From DASZUK01 sp963844575 (GTDB lineage Bacteria > Actinomycetota > Acidimicrobiia > Acidimicrobiales > RAAP-2), in assembly GCA_963844575.1 (NCBI GenBank), contig CAWJOU010000005.1:3038001-3102000 (forward strand): a stretch of 64,000 bases of DNA, in the 5' to 3' direction. Below the pieces are notes generated by a model. The model saw only the letters and a program-made list of their open reading frames with translations, was not told the DNA's origin and ran no database searches. Of this stretch, positions 8,104 to 16,680 are shown one piece after another; position 1 is the stretch's first letter; each line of letters starts with the position of its first letter. The position numbers and the translations under genes are program-made.

Positions 8104-9303
8104 TCACCGATCCAGCCGGACGGGCAGCGACCGGGGCCCGTTGGCCCAGTTGATCTGCCACTTCTCCCGGACGTACCCCGGGACCAGGGAGGCCTCGGGA
8201 ATACGCCGCAAGAAGGTGCTGATCGCCACCCGGCCTTCGAGCCGGGCCAGCGGGGCTCCGGGGCAGAAGTGGGCCCCGCCACCGAACGCCACGTGCCGGT
8301 CGGCGTTGGCCCGGTCGGCCCGGAAGTCGTCGGCGTCGTCGAAGACCTCTTCGGTCCGGTTGGCCGACGCCAGCCCGAGAATGACCCGCTCGCCAGCGGC
8401 GATCGTCGTCCCGGCCACGGTGCACTCGGTGACGGCCCGTCGGCCCTGCCACAGCGTCGGGGAATCGAGCCGCAGCGACTCTTCGACGGTATTGGGGATG
8501 AGCTCGGGGGCGTCGCGCACCGCTCGGTACTGGTCCGGGTCGGCGACGAGCCGGTACAAGGCGTTGGAGATCAGGTTGGCCGTCGTCTCGTTGGCGGCGA
8601 TGATGAGCGCGGCGATGAGCACCCGTCGCTCGGTCGTCGTGAGGCGCTCGCCGTCCACCTCGGTTTCGACCAGCCGGGTGAACAGGTCGTCACGGGGCTG
8701 GCGGCGCCGGTCCTCGGAGATGGCGTCGATGTAGGCGGAGAACTCGGGGTGGGCGCCGTCGAGACCGTCGCCCCGCTCGTTACGGTTGAGCGCCGGGTAG
8801 GTGCCGACGTTCACCTCGTCGCTCCAGATCCGGAACTGCTCGTGGTCCTCCTCGGGCAGGCCGAGCACGTGGGCGAGCACCTTGCACGGGACCGGGATGC
8901 CGTAGGCGGTGACGAGGTCGACCTCGCCGTCGCCGAAGTTGTCGATGAGCTCGTTGCAGAGCTTCTCGATGTAGGGCTCGGACGAGGCGATCAGGCGGGG
9001 ATGCAACGCCGTCTGGAGCAGGCGCCGCAGCATGAGGTGCCGGGGGCCCTCCATCTCCATGATCAGCTTTTGCTCCTCGGGCACGACGACGCCGGTCGCC
9101 CGGTTCTTGCCCTCGTGCGAGAAGACCTTGACCCTGGCGCCGCCGTCCTTCAGCGCCGCCGCGACGTCGTCATAGCGCGAGAAGTACCAGAATCCCGTGT
9201 CGAGCCGCGCCACCGGGCACTCACTGCGCAGCTCGGCCATGACGTCGTAGGCGACGTCGGTCGGCGCGTTGTCGTACGGGTCGAACTCTGCGAGCGTCCC
9301 CAT
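8104..9303 (-). CDS. Cytochrome P450 (bacterial class I type)
   Basis: 399 residues, standard for soluble bacterial P450s. The I-helix AANETT (236-241) has Asn-Glu before the conserved Thr pair, the K-helix ExxR lies in EESLRLD (275-278), and the heme loop is FGGGAHFCPGAPLAR with Cys347 as the iron ligand. There is no membrane anchor. It should hydroxylate a hydrophobic substrate with electrons from ferredoxin and its reductase, neither of which is encoded nearby. ATG 9303 has a GAGGAGGGAAG ribosome site. The flanking SDRs and amidohydrolase place it in a degradation operon; the family resembles the CYP125/142-like or terpene P450 space only in general terms. Confidence 0.95.
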   Translation of the reverse strand: MGTLAEFDPYDNAPTDVAYDVMAELRSECPVARLDTGFWYFSRYDDVAAALKDGGARVKVFSHEGKNRATGVVVPEEQKLIMEMEGPRHLMLRRLLQTALHPRLIASSEPYIEKLCNELIDNFGDGEVDLVTAYGIPVPCKVLAHVLGLPEEDHEQFRIWSDEVNVGTYPALNRNERGDGLDGAHPEFSAYIDAISEDRRRQPRDDLFTRLVETEVDGERLTTTERRVLIAALIIAANETTANLISNALYRLVADPDQYRAVRDAPELIPNTVEESLRLDSPTLWQGRRAVTECTVAGTTIAAGERVILGLASANRTEEVFDDADDFRADRANADRHVAFGGGAHFCPGAPLARLEGRVAISTFLRRIPEASLVPGYVREKWQINWANGPRSLPVRLDR

Positions 9304-9405
9304 GCCACTTCCCTCCTCGTGAATGCCAGCCTTCAGGGCGAGTCACATTTCATGGATTACGGAGCCGGTTTCCTGGCACGCGATGGGTGCGTCTCTCGGG
9401 CCGGG

Positions 9406-10542
9406 CTACGACAGGCCGAACATCCGTCGGGCGTTGCCGTTGATGATCAGGCTCTGATCGGCGGCCGACAGGTCCGGGTTGGTGGCTCGGAAGATCTCGT
9501 CGATCGGCATCCGGCCCTCGGCGTTCGGGTGTGGGAAGTCGGAGCACAAGGTGATGCTCTCGGCGCCGATCGTCGCCACGGCTTGGGGGACCCACGCATC
9601 GTCCGGAAAGGCGACGATCGTGCACTGGCGCCGGAAGTACTCCGTCGGAGTCAGGGAGAGCGTGCCGGTTCCCGAGGTCGTGGTGAAGCGGCTCGACACA
9701 CGCGGCCAGATGCTGTCCATCAGGGCCAGCCAACCGGGCAACCAGGCGACGTGGGCCTCCACGAAACCGACCTGGAGCTCGGGGAAGCGGTCGAGCGCCC
9801 CGCCGCCGATCATGTCGGTCACGGCCAGCTGCGCTTCGACGGAGTGGCCGGCCAGGTAGGCGATCGGATAGCTGTCCCGGTAGCAAGGACGGATGACACT
9901 CGGGAGCGAGTTGGGATCGACCCGGGTGAACTCGTGGAACATCATCACGGCCTTGCGCTCCTGCAGGGCCGCCCACAACGGGTCGAAGTCCGGGTCCGAC
10001 CAGCGCCGGTCCTTATAGGGCGTAGGGATCGAGAAGACGACGTCGAGCCCGAGCTCCTCGGTGGCGAAGCGGAACTCCTCCAAGGCCAGGTCGGGAAAGA
10101 GGATCGGCAGGAGCATCGCCGGCTTCAACCGGTCCCGGTTCTTCTCGGCGAAGGCGCCGGCCCACCGGTTGAGCGCCCGGCAGCCGGCGGCCGCCAGCAC
10201 CGGGTCCGTGCTCGTCGAGAACCACGCCGGGTTGGGGTACGCCACGTTCAGGTAGATGCCGTTCTCGTCCATCCACCGCAGGCGCTCTGTCGGGTCCTCG
10301 ACGGCCGGATTGCCTTGCCGCTCTCGGATCTTCTGCGCCACCACCGGGTCCACCGATCGGCCCCCGTTCGTCTCCGACAACGGGTCGGTCGCTTCGTGGA
10401 AGGCCATGACGGCCGAACGGTGCTCCGCCTCGATGTAGGCCTCCCACAGTGGAAGGGGCTGCCAGAAGTGGGTATCGAGATCCATGATCCCGGTCTTCAC
10501 ATCGACCGGCTGACGCGTCGCAACGTTCTGTCCTTGAGCCAT
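9406..10542 (-). CDS. Amidohydrolase-2 family metal-dependent hydrolase/decarboxylase
   Basis: 378 residues from ATG 10542; an upstream extension of the frame is rejected because an inverted repeat and promoter lie there. The N-terminal MDLDTHFW corresponds to the first metal-binding strand, VGFVEAHVAWLPGWLALMD lies mid-barrel, and CSDFPHPNAEG holds the C-terminal Asp ligand. The family (COG2159) includes ACMSD, resorcylate decarboxylase and other hydrolytic enzymes that use one divalent metal. It sits in the P450/SDR run. The exact reaction is unknown. Two further homologues (20210 and 27057) occur in the same block. Confidence 0.85.
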   Translation of the reverse strand: MAQGQNVATRQPVDVKTGIMDLDTHFWQPLPLWEAYIEAEHRSAVMAFHEATDPLSETNGGRSVDPVVAQKIRERQGNPAVEDPTERLRWMDENGIYLNVAYPNPAWFSTSTDPVLAAAGCRALNRWAGAFAEKNRDRLKPAMLLPILFPDLALEEFRFATEELGLDVVFSIPTPYKDRRWSDPDFDPLWAALQERKAVMMFHEFTRVDPNSLPSVIRPCYRDSYPIAYLAGHSVEAQLAVTDMIGGGALDRFPELQVGFVEAHVAWLPGWLALMDSIWPRVSSRFTTTSGTGTLSLTPTEYFRRQCTIVAFPDDAWVPQAVATIGAESITLCSDFPHPNAEGRMPIDEIFRATNPDLSAADQSLIINGNARRMFGLS

Positions 10543-10564
10543 ACGCTCGAATTGTACCGTGTGT

Positions 10565-10582
10565 CTGAAGCGGTCGCTTGGT
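10565..10582. promoter_or_regulatory. Operator-like inverted repeat, second class
   Basis: CTGAAGCGGTCGCTTGGT contains AAGC-N4-GCTT-type arms and lies 23 bases before the amidohydrolase start. An almost identical site (16 of 18 bases) occurs at 32482-32499 in another divergent promoter, so it probably binds a common regulator. Confidence 0.5.
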
Positions 10583-10645
10583 CTAGATGGGACGGCCTCG
10601 CCGGTCGTCCCGGCCGTCGTCGGCCGTCGGCGAACAGCAGCGCGT

Positions 10646-11512
10646 TCAGAGCAAGGGCCGGTTGGCGAAGCGACCCTCGGCCGGAACCCAGTACCATCCC
10701 CCACCGGCCTTCGTCCCCCCGTCGACCGGGATGTTGTGCCCGGTGACGTACGCCGACAGGTCCGACGCCAAGAAGAGGGCGACCCGGGCCTGGTCTTCCG
10801 GCCAGCCCAGTCGACCGACCGGCGCCCACGTCGGCCAGAGGTGCTCGTTGCCCTCCGACCGGAGCAGGTAGTTCACCTGCGGGGTCTGGGTGAGGTCCGT
10901 CCCGATCCCGTTTACCCGGATCCCGTGCCGTCCGACGTAGACGGCCAGGCTGGTGGTGAAGTGGGCGGCCGCGGCCTTCATGGCGGCGTAGACCGGCTCT
11001 TGGGGGAAGCCCCGCATCCCCTCGACCGAGTGGAAGTTGACGATCGACCCTCCCCCACGTTCGACCATCGATCCCAAAAAGGCCCGGGTGACGGCGAAGA
11101 TGTGGAAGAGGTTGATGTCGTACATGGCCTTCCAGTCGTCGGGACCCGACGCCTCGAAGAGCACCTGGGGCCGGAAGTCCCCGACATTGTTGACCAGGAC
11201 GTCGATCCCTCCGTGGGCGTCGAGGACCGCCGCGGCCAGCCGCTCGACGTCGGCCGGATCGGTGACGTCGACGACATGGGCCCGCACCGTCCCCCCGGCC
11301 GCCTCGATGGCCTGCCGAGCCCGTTCGGCCCGGTCTGGGTCGATCTCGGCGATCTCGACGACGGCCCCGTGAGCGGCGAACAACGACGAGATGGCGCCAC
11401 CGATGCCGTCCCCGCCGCCGGTGACCACCGCCACCTTCCCGTCCAAGAGACGGTTCCAGTCGGCGATGGCGGGCACATCCCGCTCGGTCGGCTTCCAACC
11501 CGGATCGCGCAT
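10646..11512 (-). CDS. Short-chain dehydrogenase/reductase (SDR)
   Basis: 288 residues. ATG 11512 is preceded by GAGGAGGG; an in-frame GTG just before it is less well spaced. It has VTGGGDGIGGAISSLF (cofactor loop), VEIAEIDPDR (acidic end of beta-2, NAD type), VLVNNVGDF, and YAAMKAAAAHF: the active-site Tyr-x3-Lys is present. The Val in NNVGD and the C-terminal GGTKAGGGWYW match the SDR at 22327, so the two are close paralogues. It begins the leftward run ahead of the amidohydrolase and follows a hairpin ending the ABC-importer genes. Confidence 0.9.
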   Translation of the reverse strand: MRDPGWKPTERDVPAIADWNRLLDGKVAVVTGGGDGIGGAISSLFAAHGAVVEIAEIDPDRAERARQAIEAAGGTVRAHVVDVTDPADVERLAAAVLDAHGGIDVLVNNVGDFRPQVLFEASGPDDWKAMYDINLFHIFAVTRAFLGSMVERGGGSIVNFHSVEGMRGFPQEPVYAAMKAAAAHFTTSLAVYVGRHGIRVNGIGTDLTQTPQVNYLLRSEGNEHLWPTWAPVGRLGWPEDQARVALFLASDLSAYVTGHNIPVDGGTKAGGGWYWVPAEGRFANRPLL

Positions 11513-11571
11513 CACGCCCTCCTCGTGTCGCTCGTGAAGGCGACACCTCTACCGATACTCGTCGATCGAGT

Positions 11572-11611
11572 CCACTGCCGTCCCGCCGTACCGCCATCCC
11601 GACGGCAGTGG
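11572..11611 (-). terminator. Hairpin after the ABC importer operon
   Basis: CCACTGCCGTC (11572-11582) and GACGGCAGTGG (11601-11611) form a perfect 11-bp inverted repeat with an 18-base loop, directly after the LivF stop codon. There is no U tract, as is common in high-GC actinobacteria. It probably separates the importer transcript from the SDR/P450 run. Confidence 0.55.
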
Positions 11612-11612
11612 C

Positions 11613-12410
11613 TCAGCTCGGGGCGGTGACCGCTTCCCCGCCGTGGCCGGATGCTCTCGGGGTCGTCTCGTTGACCACCCGCCCGAGGTCGAGCTCGTAC
11701 ATCTTGTCGGCCTCCGACAGCCATCTCGGGTCCTGCTCGGACACGACGAGCGTCATGTTGCCGCGGGCCAGTCGCTCCACCATGAGGAACACGCTCTCGG
11801 TCACCGACTCCGCCAGTCCCGCCGACGGCTCGTCGAGCAGCAGGCACCGGGGTCGCGAGACGAACGCCATCGCCAGCCCGAGCATCTTGCGCTGGCCGCC
11901 GCTCAGGAACCCGCCCTTCGCGTCGCGGCGTTCCTGCAACATGGGGAACCACTCCCACACTTCGTCGACGTCGCTCGACTGTTGGCGCTGTCCGGCCAAC
12001 CGCGCCGCCAGCCCCAGGTGGTCCTCGACGCTGAGGGCCTCGAAGATCCCGCCGCCTTCTCGCATCATGCTCAGTCCCCGACGAGCCACCTCTTCGGGCC
12101 GCAACCCCATGATGTCGTCGCCGAAGAGCACGAGGCCGCCTTCGGCCCGGGTGTGCAGGCGCGAGATCACCCGCAACATCGTCGACTTCCCGGCGCCGTT
12201 CCGTCCCACGATCCCGACGAACTGGCCGTAGTCCACAGTGATCGAGGCGGCCCACAGGGCTTGGGCCTGGCCGTACCAGGCCGAGACGCCGTCGAGCACG
12301 AGACACCGGCCGTCCGGTGCCGGACTGGCGACGGGCACCGCCGCGCCCGTCACGGGTGCGCCGGCTCCGTCCGGGCTGGGCGAGCTGCCGTTGGTCGGGG
12401 TGCTCGTCAT
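11613..12410 (-). CDS. livF: Branched-chain amino acid-type ABC transporter ATP-binding protein
   Basis: 265 residues with a Ser/Pro-rich leader of about 35 residues. Walker A is GRNGAGKST (near 73), the signature is LSGGQRKML, and Walker B is RCLLLDEPSAGL. The GGGIFEALSVEDHL stretch and REGG are LivF-like. It energises uptake with the fused LivM-LivG partner, whose stop codon overlaps its start (ATGA). The gene set around it suggests the substrate is a carboxylate degraded by the neighbouring enzymes rather than an amino acid. Many Acidimicrobiia and Actinomycetes carry Liv-type importers inside catabolic clusters. Confidence 0.9.
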   Translation of the reverse strand: MTSTPTNGSSPSPDGAGAPVTGAAVPVASPAPDGRCLVLDGVSAWYGQAQALWAASITVDYGQFVGIVGRNGAGKSTMLRVISRLHTRAEGGLVLFGDDIMGLRPEEVARRGLSMMREGGGIFEALSVEDHLGLAARLAGQRQQSSDVDEVWEWFPMLQERRDAKGGFLSGGQRKMLGLAMAFVSRPRCLLLDEPSAGLAESVTESVFLMVERLARGNMTLVVSEQDPRWLSEADKMYELDLGRVVNETTPRASGHGGEAVTAPS

Positions 12411-14296
12411 GGCGCCGGCTCGCCCGCCGCGCCGAAGAGGGCCGCCCGTCCTGACGCGGACCGCACCGGTCGGTAGTCCGACTGGGAGACGAGGACACCG
12501 TCTTCGAGCTGGAAGACGGTGTCGCACACCTGACCGACGAACTGGAGGTTGTGCTCGATCAGCAGCAACGAATGGCCACCGGTGGCCAGCGATTCCAGGA
12601 TGGACCGCAGCACCACCAGATCCTCGGGTCCCAAGCCGGCCGCCGGCTCGTCGAGGCAGATCACGACCGGGTTCCCCATGATGGCCCGACCGATCTCGAC
12701 GATTCTCCGCAGTCCCAACGGCACCTCGGAGGCGGCGCGGTCCATGACCTCGGGTCCCAACGCCAGTGAGGCGGCGATGGTGTCGAGCTCCCGCTCCTCG
12801 CCTTTTCCCTGCCGGCGCAGGCCGGGCAACAGGTACGGACCGAGGAGAGCCCCGGTGAGCGTCGCCCGACCCGGCCCCAGCGCGCCCAGGCGGATGTTGT
12901 CGCGCACCGTCAGCTCCCCGATGAGCTGGGGAATCTGGAACGAGCGCCGAATACCCGACGCGCCGATCCACGACGCCGACTTGCCCGACAGCTCGGTGGT
13001 GTTGGCCGTGATGGTCCCTTGGTCCGGCGCGACGTAGCCGGTGATCATGTTGAGCAGGGTCGTCTTCCCCGAGCCGTTCGGGCCGATCAGCCCGTGGACC
13101 TTCCCCAGCCGCAGCTGGAGGCTCACGTCTTCGATCACCCGCACGCTGCCGAACGACTTGGAGAGCTCCTTGGCCTCCAAGGCCGTGGCGTGCGCGGCCC
13201 CATGGCCGTCGCTCGCCTCCAGGGGAGCGAACACCGGCTCCTCGGCGAGGGCTTGCTTGGCCTCCGCCGACCCCGGACCCTGGACGTGCTCGGGCACCGG
13301 CGGCGGCTCGCTCTCGGCCACCACGAGTGGCTGGCCGCGAACTTTTCGCCACAGATTGACCCGCCGGACTTGCGCGGCGACGCTCTTGCCGATCCCGGCC
13401 AGTCCGTGGGGGAACGCCGTGGCCACGACCAGTACGCAGCCACCGATTATCAGCTGGTTGTACCCGTTCGCCGCCCCGATCCAGAGGCTGATGCCCTCGA
13501 AGACGACGGTGCCGAGGACCGGGCCCCACAGCGTGCCGCGCCCGCCGAGGAGCACCGCGGCCATCAAGAGCAGCAGCAGGTTCAGCCCGAAGGAGCTCGG
13601 CGAGAGCACCTGGTAGGTGTGGGCCCAGAGCCACCCGGCCAGCGCGACGGGGACGGAGGCGACCAGGGCGACCACCATCTTGAGCCGGCCGACGTTGATC
13701 CCGCAGTTGGTCGCGGCGAGCGGGGCGTCCCGTACGGATCGGATGGCGATGCCCCAGCGGGAGTTCGTCAGTCGGGCGCTGAGGATCCAGACCAAGAAGG
13801 TCACGCCGACGATCAGCTCGTAGACCGGCACCGGCGAGGATGTGCCGGTCGTGAAGTTGAACCCGGCGATGGGACCGAGGCCGCTGGTCCCGCCGGTCCA
13901 CGTGTAGGTGGCGGCGATGACGTCGGGGAAGACGGCGACGGCGAAGAACGTCGTGATGGCCAGGTACCAACCTCGTAGGCGGTACCCCGGGACCGAGATC
14001 AGCCCACCCAACAAGACGCCCAGGGACAAGGCGATCGGCAGGGTCTCCCAGGCGCTCCAGCCGTAGCGGACGCTGAGCACGCCGGCGGTGTAGGCGGACG
14101 TTCCCATGATGGCCGGCTGGGCAATCGCGAACTGCCCACCGTACCCGAACCCGAGGTTGAGCCCGATGGCCACCATGGAATAGAGCAGGACGAGCTGGAC
14201 CCGTCCGAGCTGGTAGTTGGAGGTGATGACCAGCGGAACGAGGGCGACCAGGATGCCGACGACGTAGATGCTGTTCCGCGAACGACGACTGTCCAC
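12407..14296 (-). CDS. livM-livG: Fused LivM-LivG: ABC permease with C-terminal ATP-binding domain
   Basis: About 629 residues from GTG 14296; an upstream GTG at 14335 overlaps LivH and has no ribosome site. Residues about 10-330 are a multi-spanning LivM permease (YSMVAIGLNLGFGYGGQFAIAQ-type start, later AVLLGGRGTLWGPVLGT). A linker of about 60 residues rich in Pro/Glu follows, then an ABC domain with GPNGSGKTT (Walker A), a VPLGLRRIVEIGRA signature region lacking canonical LSGGQ, and VICLDEPAAGL (Walker B). Normally LivM and LivG are separate proteins; the fusion makes one polypeptide carry both functions. The signature region is normal for LivG-type proteins. Confidence 0.9.
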   Translation of the reverse strand: MDSRRSRNSIYVVGILVALVPLVITSNYQLGRVQLVLLYSMVAIGLNLGFGYGGQFAIAQPAIMGTSAYTAGVLSVRYGWSAWETLPIALSLGVLLGGLISVPGYRLRGWYLAITTFFAVAVFPDVIAATYTWTGGTSGLGPIAGFNFTTGTSSPVPVYELIVGVTFLVWILSARLTNSRWGIAIRSVRDAPLAATNCGINVGRLKMVVALVASVPVALAGWLWAHTYQVLSPSSFGLNLLLLLMAAVLLGGRGTLWGPVLGTVVFEGISLWIGAANGYNQLIIGGCVLVVATAFPHGLAGIGKSVAAQVRRVNLWRKVRGQPLVVAESEPPPVPEHVQGPGSAEAKQALAEEPVFAPLEASDGHGAAHATALEAKELSKSFGSVRVIEDVSLQLRLGKVHGLIGPNGSGKTTLLNMITGYVAPDQGTITANTTELSGKSASWIGASGIRRSFQIPQLIGELTVRDNIRLGALGPGRATLTGALLGPYLLPGLRRQGKGEERELDTIAASLALGPEVMDRAASEVPLGLRRIVEIGRAIMGNPVVICLDEPAAGLGPEDLVVLRSILESLATGGHSLLLIEHNLQFVGQVCDTVFQLEDGVLVSQSDYRPVRSASGRAALFGAAGEPAP

Positions 14297-14300
14297 TGCC

Positions 14301-15212
14301 CTAGATCTCTCGCACCCTGGCGCTGCCGAACGCACCGGGCGAACCGAAGAGGCCAGCGGGCCGGATGGCCAGGATGAGCAGCATCGCGGCGTAGACGAGC
14401 AGGCTCATGAAGCTCGGGTTGACCCAGATGGCCGGCACGTTCGTCAGGACCCCGACCAGCAGGCCACCGACGATCGCCCCGCTGAAGCTCCCGAACCCGC
14501 CGATCGCCATCCCGGCGAAGCCGTAGAACGACAGGTCCGCGCTCGGGAAGGGCGAGGCGAAGGTGATGGGGGCCATGAGCATGCCGGCGATCCCGGCCAG
14601 GGCGCCGCCGACCGCGAACGCCACCAGGACGACCTTGGTCACCGGGATCCCGGCCAGCCGTGCCCCCTCGTTGTCCTCGACCGTGGCCCGCAGCACCAGC
14701 CCGACGCCGGTTCGCCGCAGCACGAGCTCGAAGACCACGACGATGAGGAGCGTCGCTCCCAACATGACGATGTAGATGGGCTCGATCGGCACGCCGCCGA
14801 TCTTGAAGCCTGTCTGCGACACGTAGTTGTTCACCGGGAGCGTCTCGTCCCCGAACGTGACCTGGAGGATGCTCCCCAGCATCAGCCACAGGGCGAACGT
14901 CGTGACCAGTGCGCCTTCGGTCAGCGACGTGACGTCGCGGCGGCGGGTCAGCGGGAACACCGAGACGAAGTACGTCACGATGCCAATGACCGCGCCGCCG
15001 GCCAGGGTGATGGCGGCCACCCCCAGGATGGGCCAGCCCAGGATCTGCCACAACCCCAGCATGACCATCGTGCCGGCGACGGCGATCGTTCCTTGCACCA
15101 GGTTGAAGACCCCGCTGGCGGCCAGGATCAGCGTGTAGCCCAGGGCTACCAGCGCGTACAGCGCACCCAGACCGATCCCGGCCTCCAAAGCGAGACTCAC
15201 TTCACGGAGCAC
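14301..15212 (-). CDS. livH: Branched-chain amino acid-type ABC transporter permease
   Basis: 303 residues, eight or so predicted membrane segments. The opening GLGALYALVALGYTLILAASGVFN and NLVQGTIAVAG match LivH, with the cytoplasmic coupling segment DNEGARLAGIPVTKVVL near residue 185. A GTG start at 15212 follows the binding-protein gene by 93 bases. It is the second membrane half of the importer, pairing with the LivM half of the fused protein. LivH stops four bases before the fused gene starts. The set is complete: binding protein, LivH, LivM-LivG and LivF. Confidence 0.92.
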   Translation of the reverse strand: MLREVSLALEAGIGLGALYALVALGYTLILAASGVFNLVQGTIAVAGTMVMLGLWQILGWPILGVAAITLAGGAVIGIVTYFVSVFPLTRRRDVTSLTEGALVTTFALWLMLGSILQVTFGDETLPVNNYVSQTGFKIGGVPIEPIYIVMLGATLLIVVVFELVLRRTGVGLVLRATVEDNEGARLAGIPVTKVVLVAFAVGGALAGIAGMLMAPITFASPFPSADLSFYGFAGMAIGGFGSFSGAIVGGLLVGVLTNVPAIWVNPSFMSLLVYAAMLLILAIRPAGLFGSPGAFGSARVREI

Positions 15213-15305
15213 AGCGTGGTTCCCCTCGTTCGCTACAGGTGGGTTCCTTGCGGGCTTTCTTCGGTGCGTTCTCTGGACGATCTACCGTCGCCGGCCATCG
15301 ACGGG

Positions 15306-16511
15306 TTACCCCTTAGGGGGATTGACGGTGATCGTGTACCCCGAGTACCGGCCGTTCACCGGTGTCCCTGGACGGATGATCCCCCAGTAGGTCTTCATCG
15401 CCGACTTCGGGAGCCCGTGGTTTGTCGCGGTGTACCCCGGGTTCTGGTAGGCGAGGAACTGCCCCACCGGGATGTTCTGCTTGCCAATGCTCTCCAGAAC
15501 CTTCAGCACCTTCTGCATTGTGGTGGTGGTCTTGGCCTTGGTCATGGCGTACTTCGTCAGGTTGACGGCGTCGGCGTGGTAGGCCGAGATGCCGATGTCG
15601 GTGATCGGACCGGCCGAGGCCAGCTGCTTGGCGAAGTTGTTGAGCAGCGGGTTCGTTGTCTTCTGGGTCTTGAGGTAGATCCGCGGGGCGTAGGCGTAGA
15701 ACTGCTTCTCGACCGCCGGCGGGATGTTCGTCATGACCGACGTGCCGACCGCCTCGTCGTTGACCAGGACCTTGACTGTCTTCCACCCCAGGGTCTGAAT
15801 GTCACGCATAAAGGCGACGACGCTGGAGGCGACGACCGAGTGGAGCAGGATCTCCTGCGCCCCGGCGTTCTTGGCCTGCTGGATCGCCGCCGTGTAGTCG
15901 GTGGCCCCGGTCGGCGTGGTGATGTAGCCCACTGTCGTCAGGCCGTACTTGGAGGCGTTCTCCGACGTGATCTTGGTGCCTTCCAGGTCACCCGACGACT
16001 CATCGGTGATGACGGCGAACTTCTTGCCGCCCAGCTGCTTGAGCGCGGTGAGCTCAGCCTCGGACTGCAATGTCGTCGTCGGGATCAACGCGAAGGCATA
16101 GGGGAACTCTGTCTGGAGGAACGTTCCCGAACAGAAGGAGATGACCTTCGCCTTGGTCGTCACCGGCAGGACGGCGTTACAGGTCGGGGTGATCGTCCCA
16201 CTGTCCATGACGATCGCCGGGTACTGCTGCAACAGCTGCTGGGCGGCGAGCGCCGCGGTCGAGGCGTTCGACTGGTCGTCTTGGTAATGGAGCACGACCT
16301 TCTTGCCCATGATCCCGCCGCTCTTGTTGAGCAGGGCAACGATCGCCTTGTCCCCAGCCAGCTGGTAGCCGCCGTACTGGCCGTATGTACCGGTCAGGTC
16401 CATCACGGCATCGAAATTCACCGTGCCTTTCGTGGCTGCACCGGCACCGGACGTGGCAATCGGTGCTGCCACTACCGCCGCCACCGTCACCGCGCCGGTG
16501 ACCAGAGCCAT
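15306..16511 (-). CDS. Branched-chain-type ABC transporter substrate-binding protein (exported)
   Basis: From ATG 16511 this is 401 residues: a hydrophobic stretch and AxA-like cleavage zone (ALVTGAVTVAAVVAAPI), then a periplasmic-binding type 1 fold with FDAVMDLTGTYGQYGGYQLAGDKAI and GGIMGKKVVLHYQDDQSN. This is a Liv-like receptor, but probably for a hydrophobic carboxylate, given its neighbours. The start is uncertain: the positive n-region (KRSRARR) lies upstream in frame without a good start codon, while an ATG with a GAGGGGGGG ribosome site at 16560 is out of frame. A one-base indel near 16515-16555 would join them. Confidence 0.85.
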   Translation of the reverse strand: MALVTGAVTVAAVVAAPIATSGAGAATKGTVNFDAVMDLTGTYGQYGGYQLAGDKAIVALLNKSGGIMGKKVVLHYQDDQSNASTAALAAQQLLQQYPAIVMDSGTITPTCNAVLPVTTKAKVISFCSGTFLQTEFPYAFALIPTTTLQSEAELTALKQLGGKKFAVITDESSGDLEGTKITSENASKYGLTTVGYITTPTGATDYTAAIQQAKNAGAQEILLHSVVASSVVAFMRDIQTLGWKTVKVLVNDEAVGTSVMTNIPPAVEKQFYAYAPRIYLKTQKTTNPLLNNFAKQLASAGPITDIGISAYHADAVNLTKYAMTKAKTTTTMQKVLKVLESIGKQNIPVGQFLAYQNPGYTATNHGLPKSAMKTYWGIIRPGTPVNGRYSGYTITVNPPKG

Positions 16512-16596
16512 CAATACCGCCGGAAGCCGGCGGGCGCGCGAGCGCTTGGGTCCTTCGCATCGAGGTCCCCCCCTCGGGTTGAGTTGTTTGGATTGG

Positions 16597-16668
16597 ATGA
16601 AGCGCTTGTTCGAAACTATATCCGAACCGTAACCCTTATGCAAGGGTAATTTGAACGAAGCGCTTGCT
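16597..16668 (-). promoter_or_regulatory. Promoter of the importer operon with two KstR2-type operators
   Basis: Read leftward, TTGCAT (16643-16638), a 17-base spacer and TATAGT (16620-16615) form a good promoter. A site matching AnCAAGnnCTTGnT with one mismatch covers the expected start of transcription (16597-16610, ATGAAGCGCTTGTT), and a second (16655-16668, ACGAAGCGCTTGCT) lies just upstream. ACCCTT-ATGC-AAGGGT (16632-16647) overlaps the -35. The placement suits repression. Confidence 0.65.
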
Positions 16669-16680
16669 TGTTTGGGCCCC

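Noticed and set aside
7831..10746. A 971-codon + strand frame across the SDR, P450 and amidohydrolase genes
   Set aside because: The - strand genes have all expected motifs; this frame has none.
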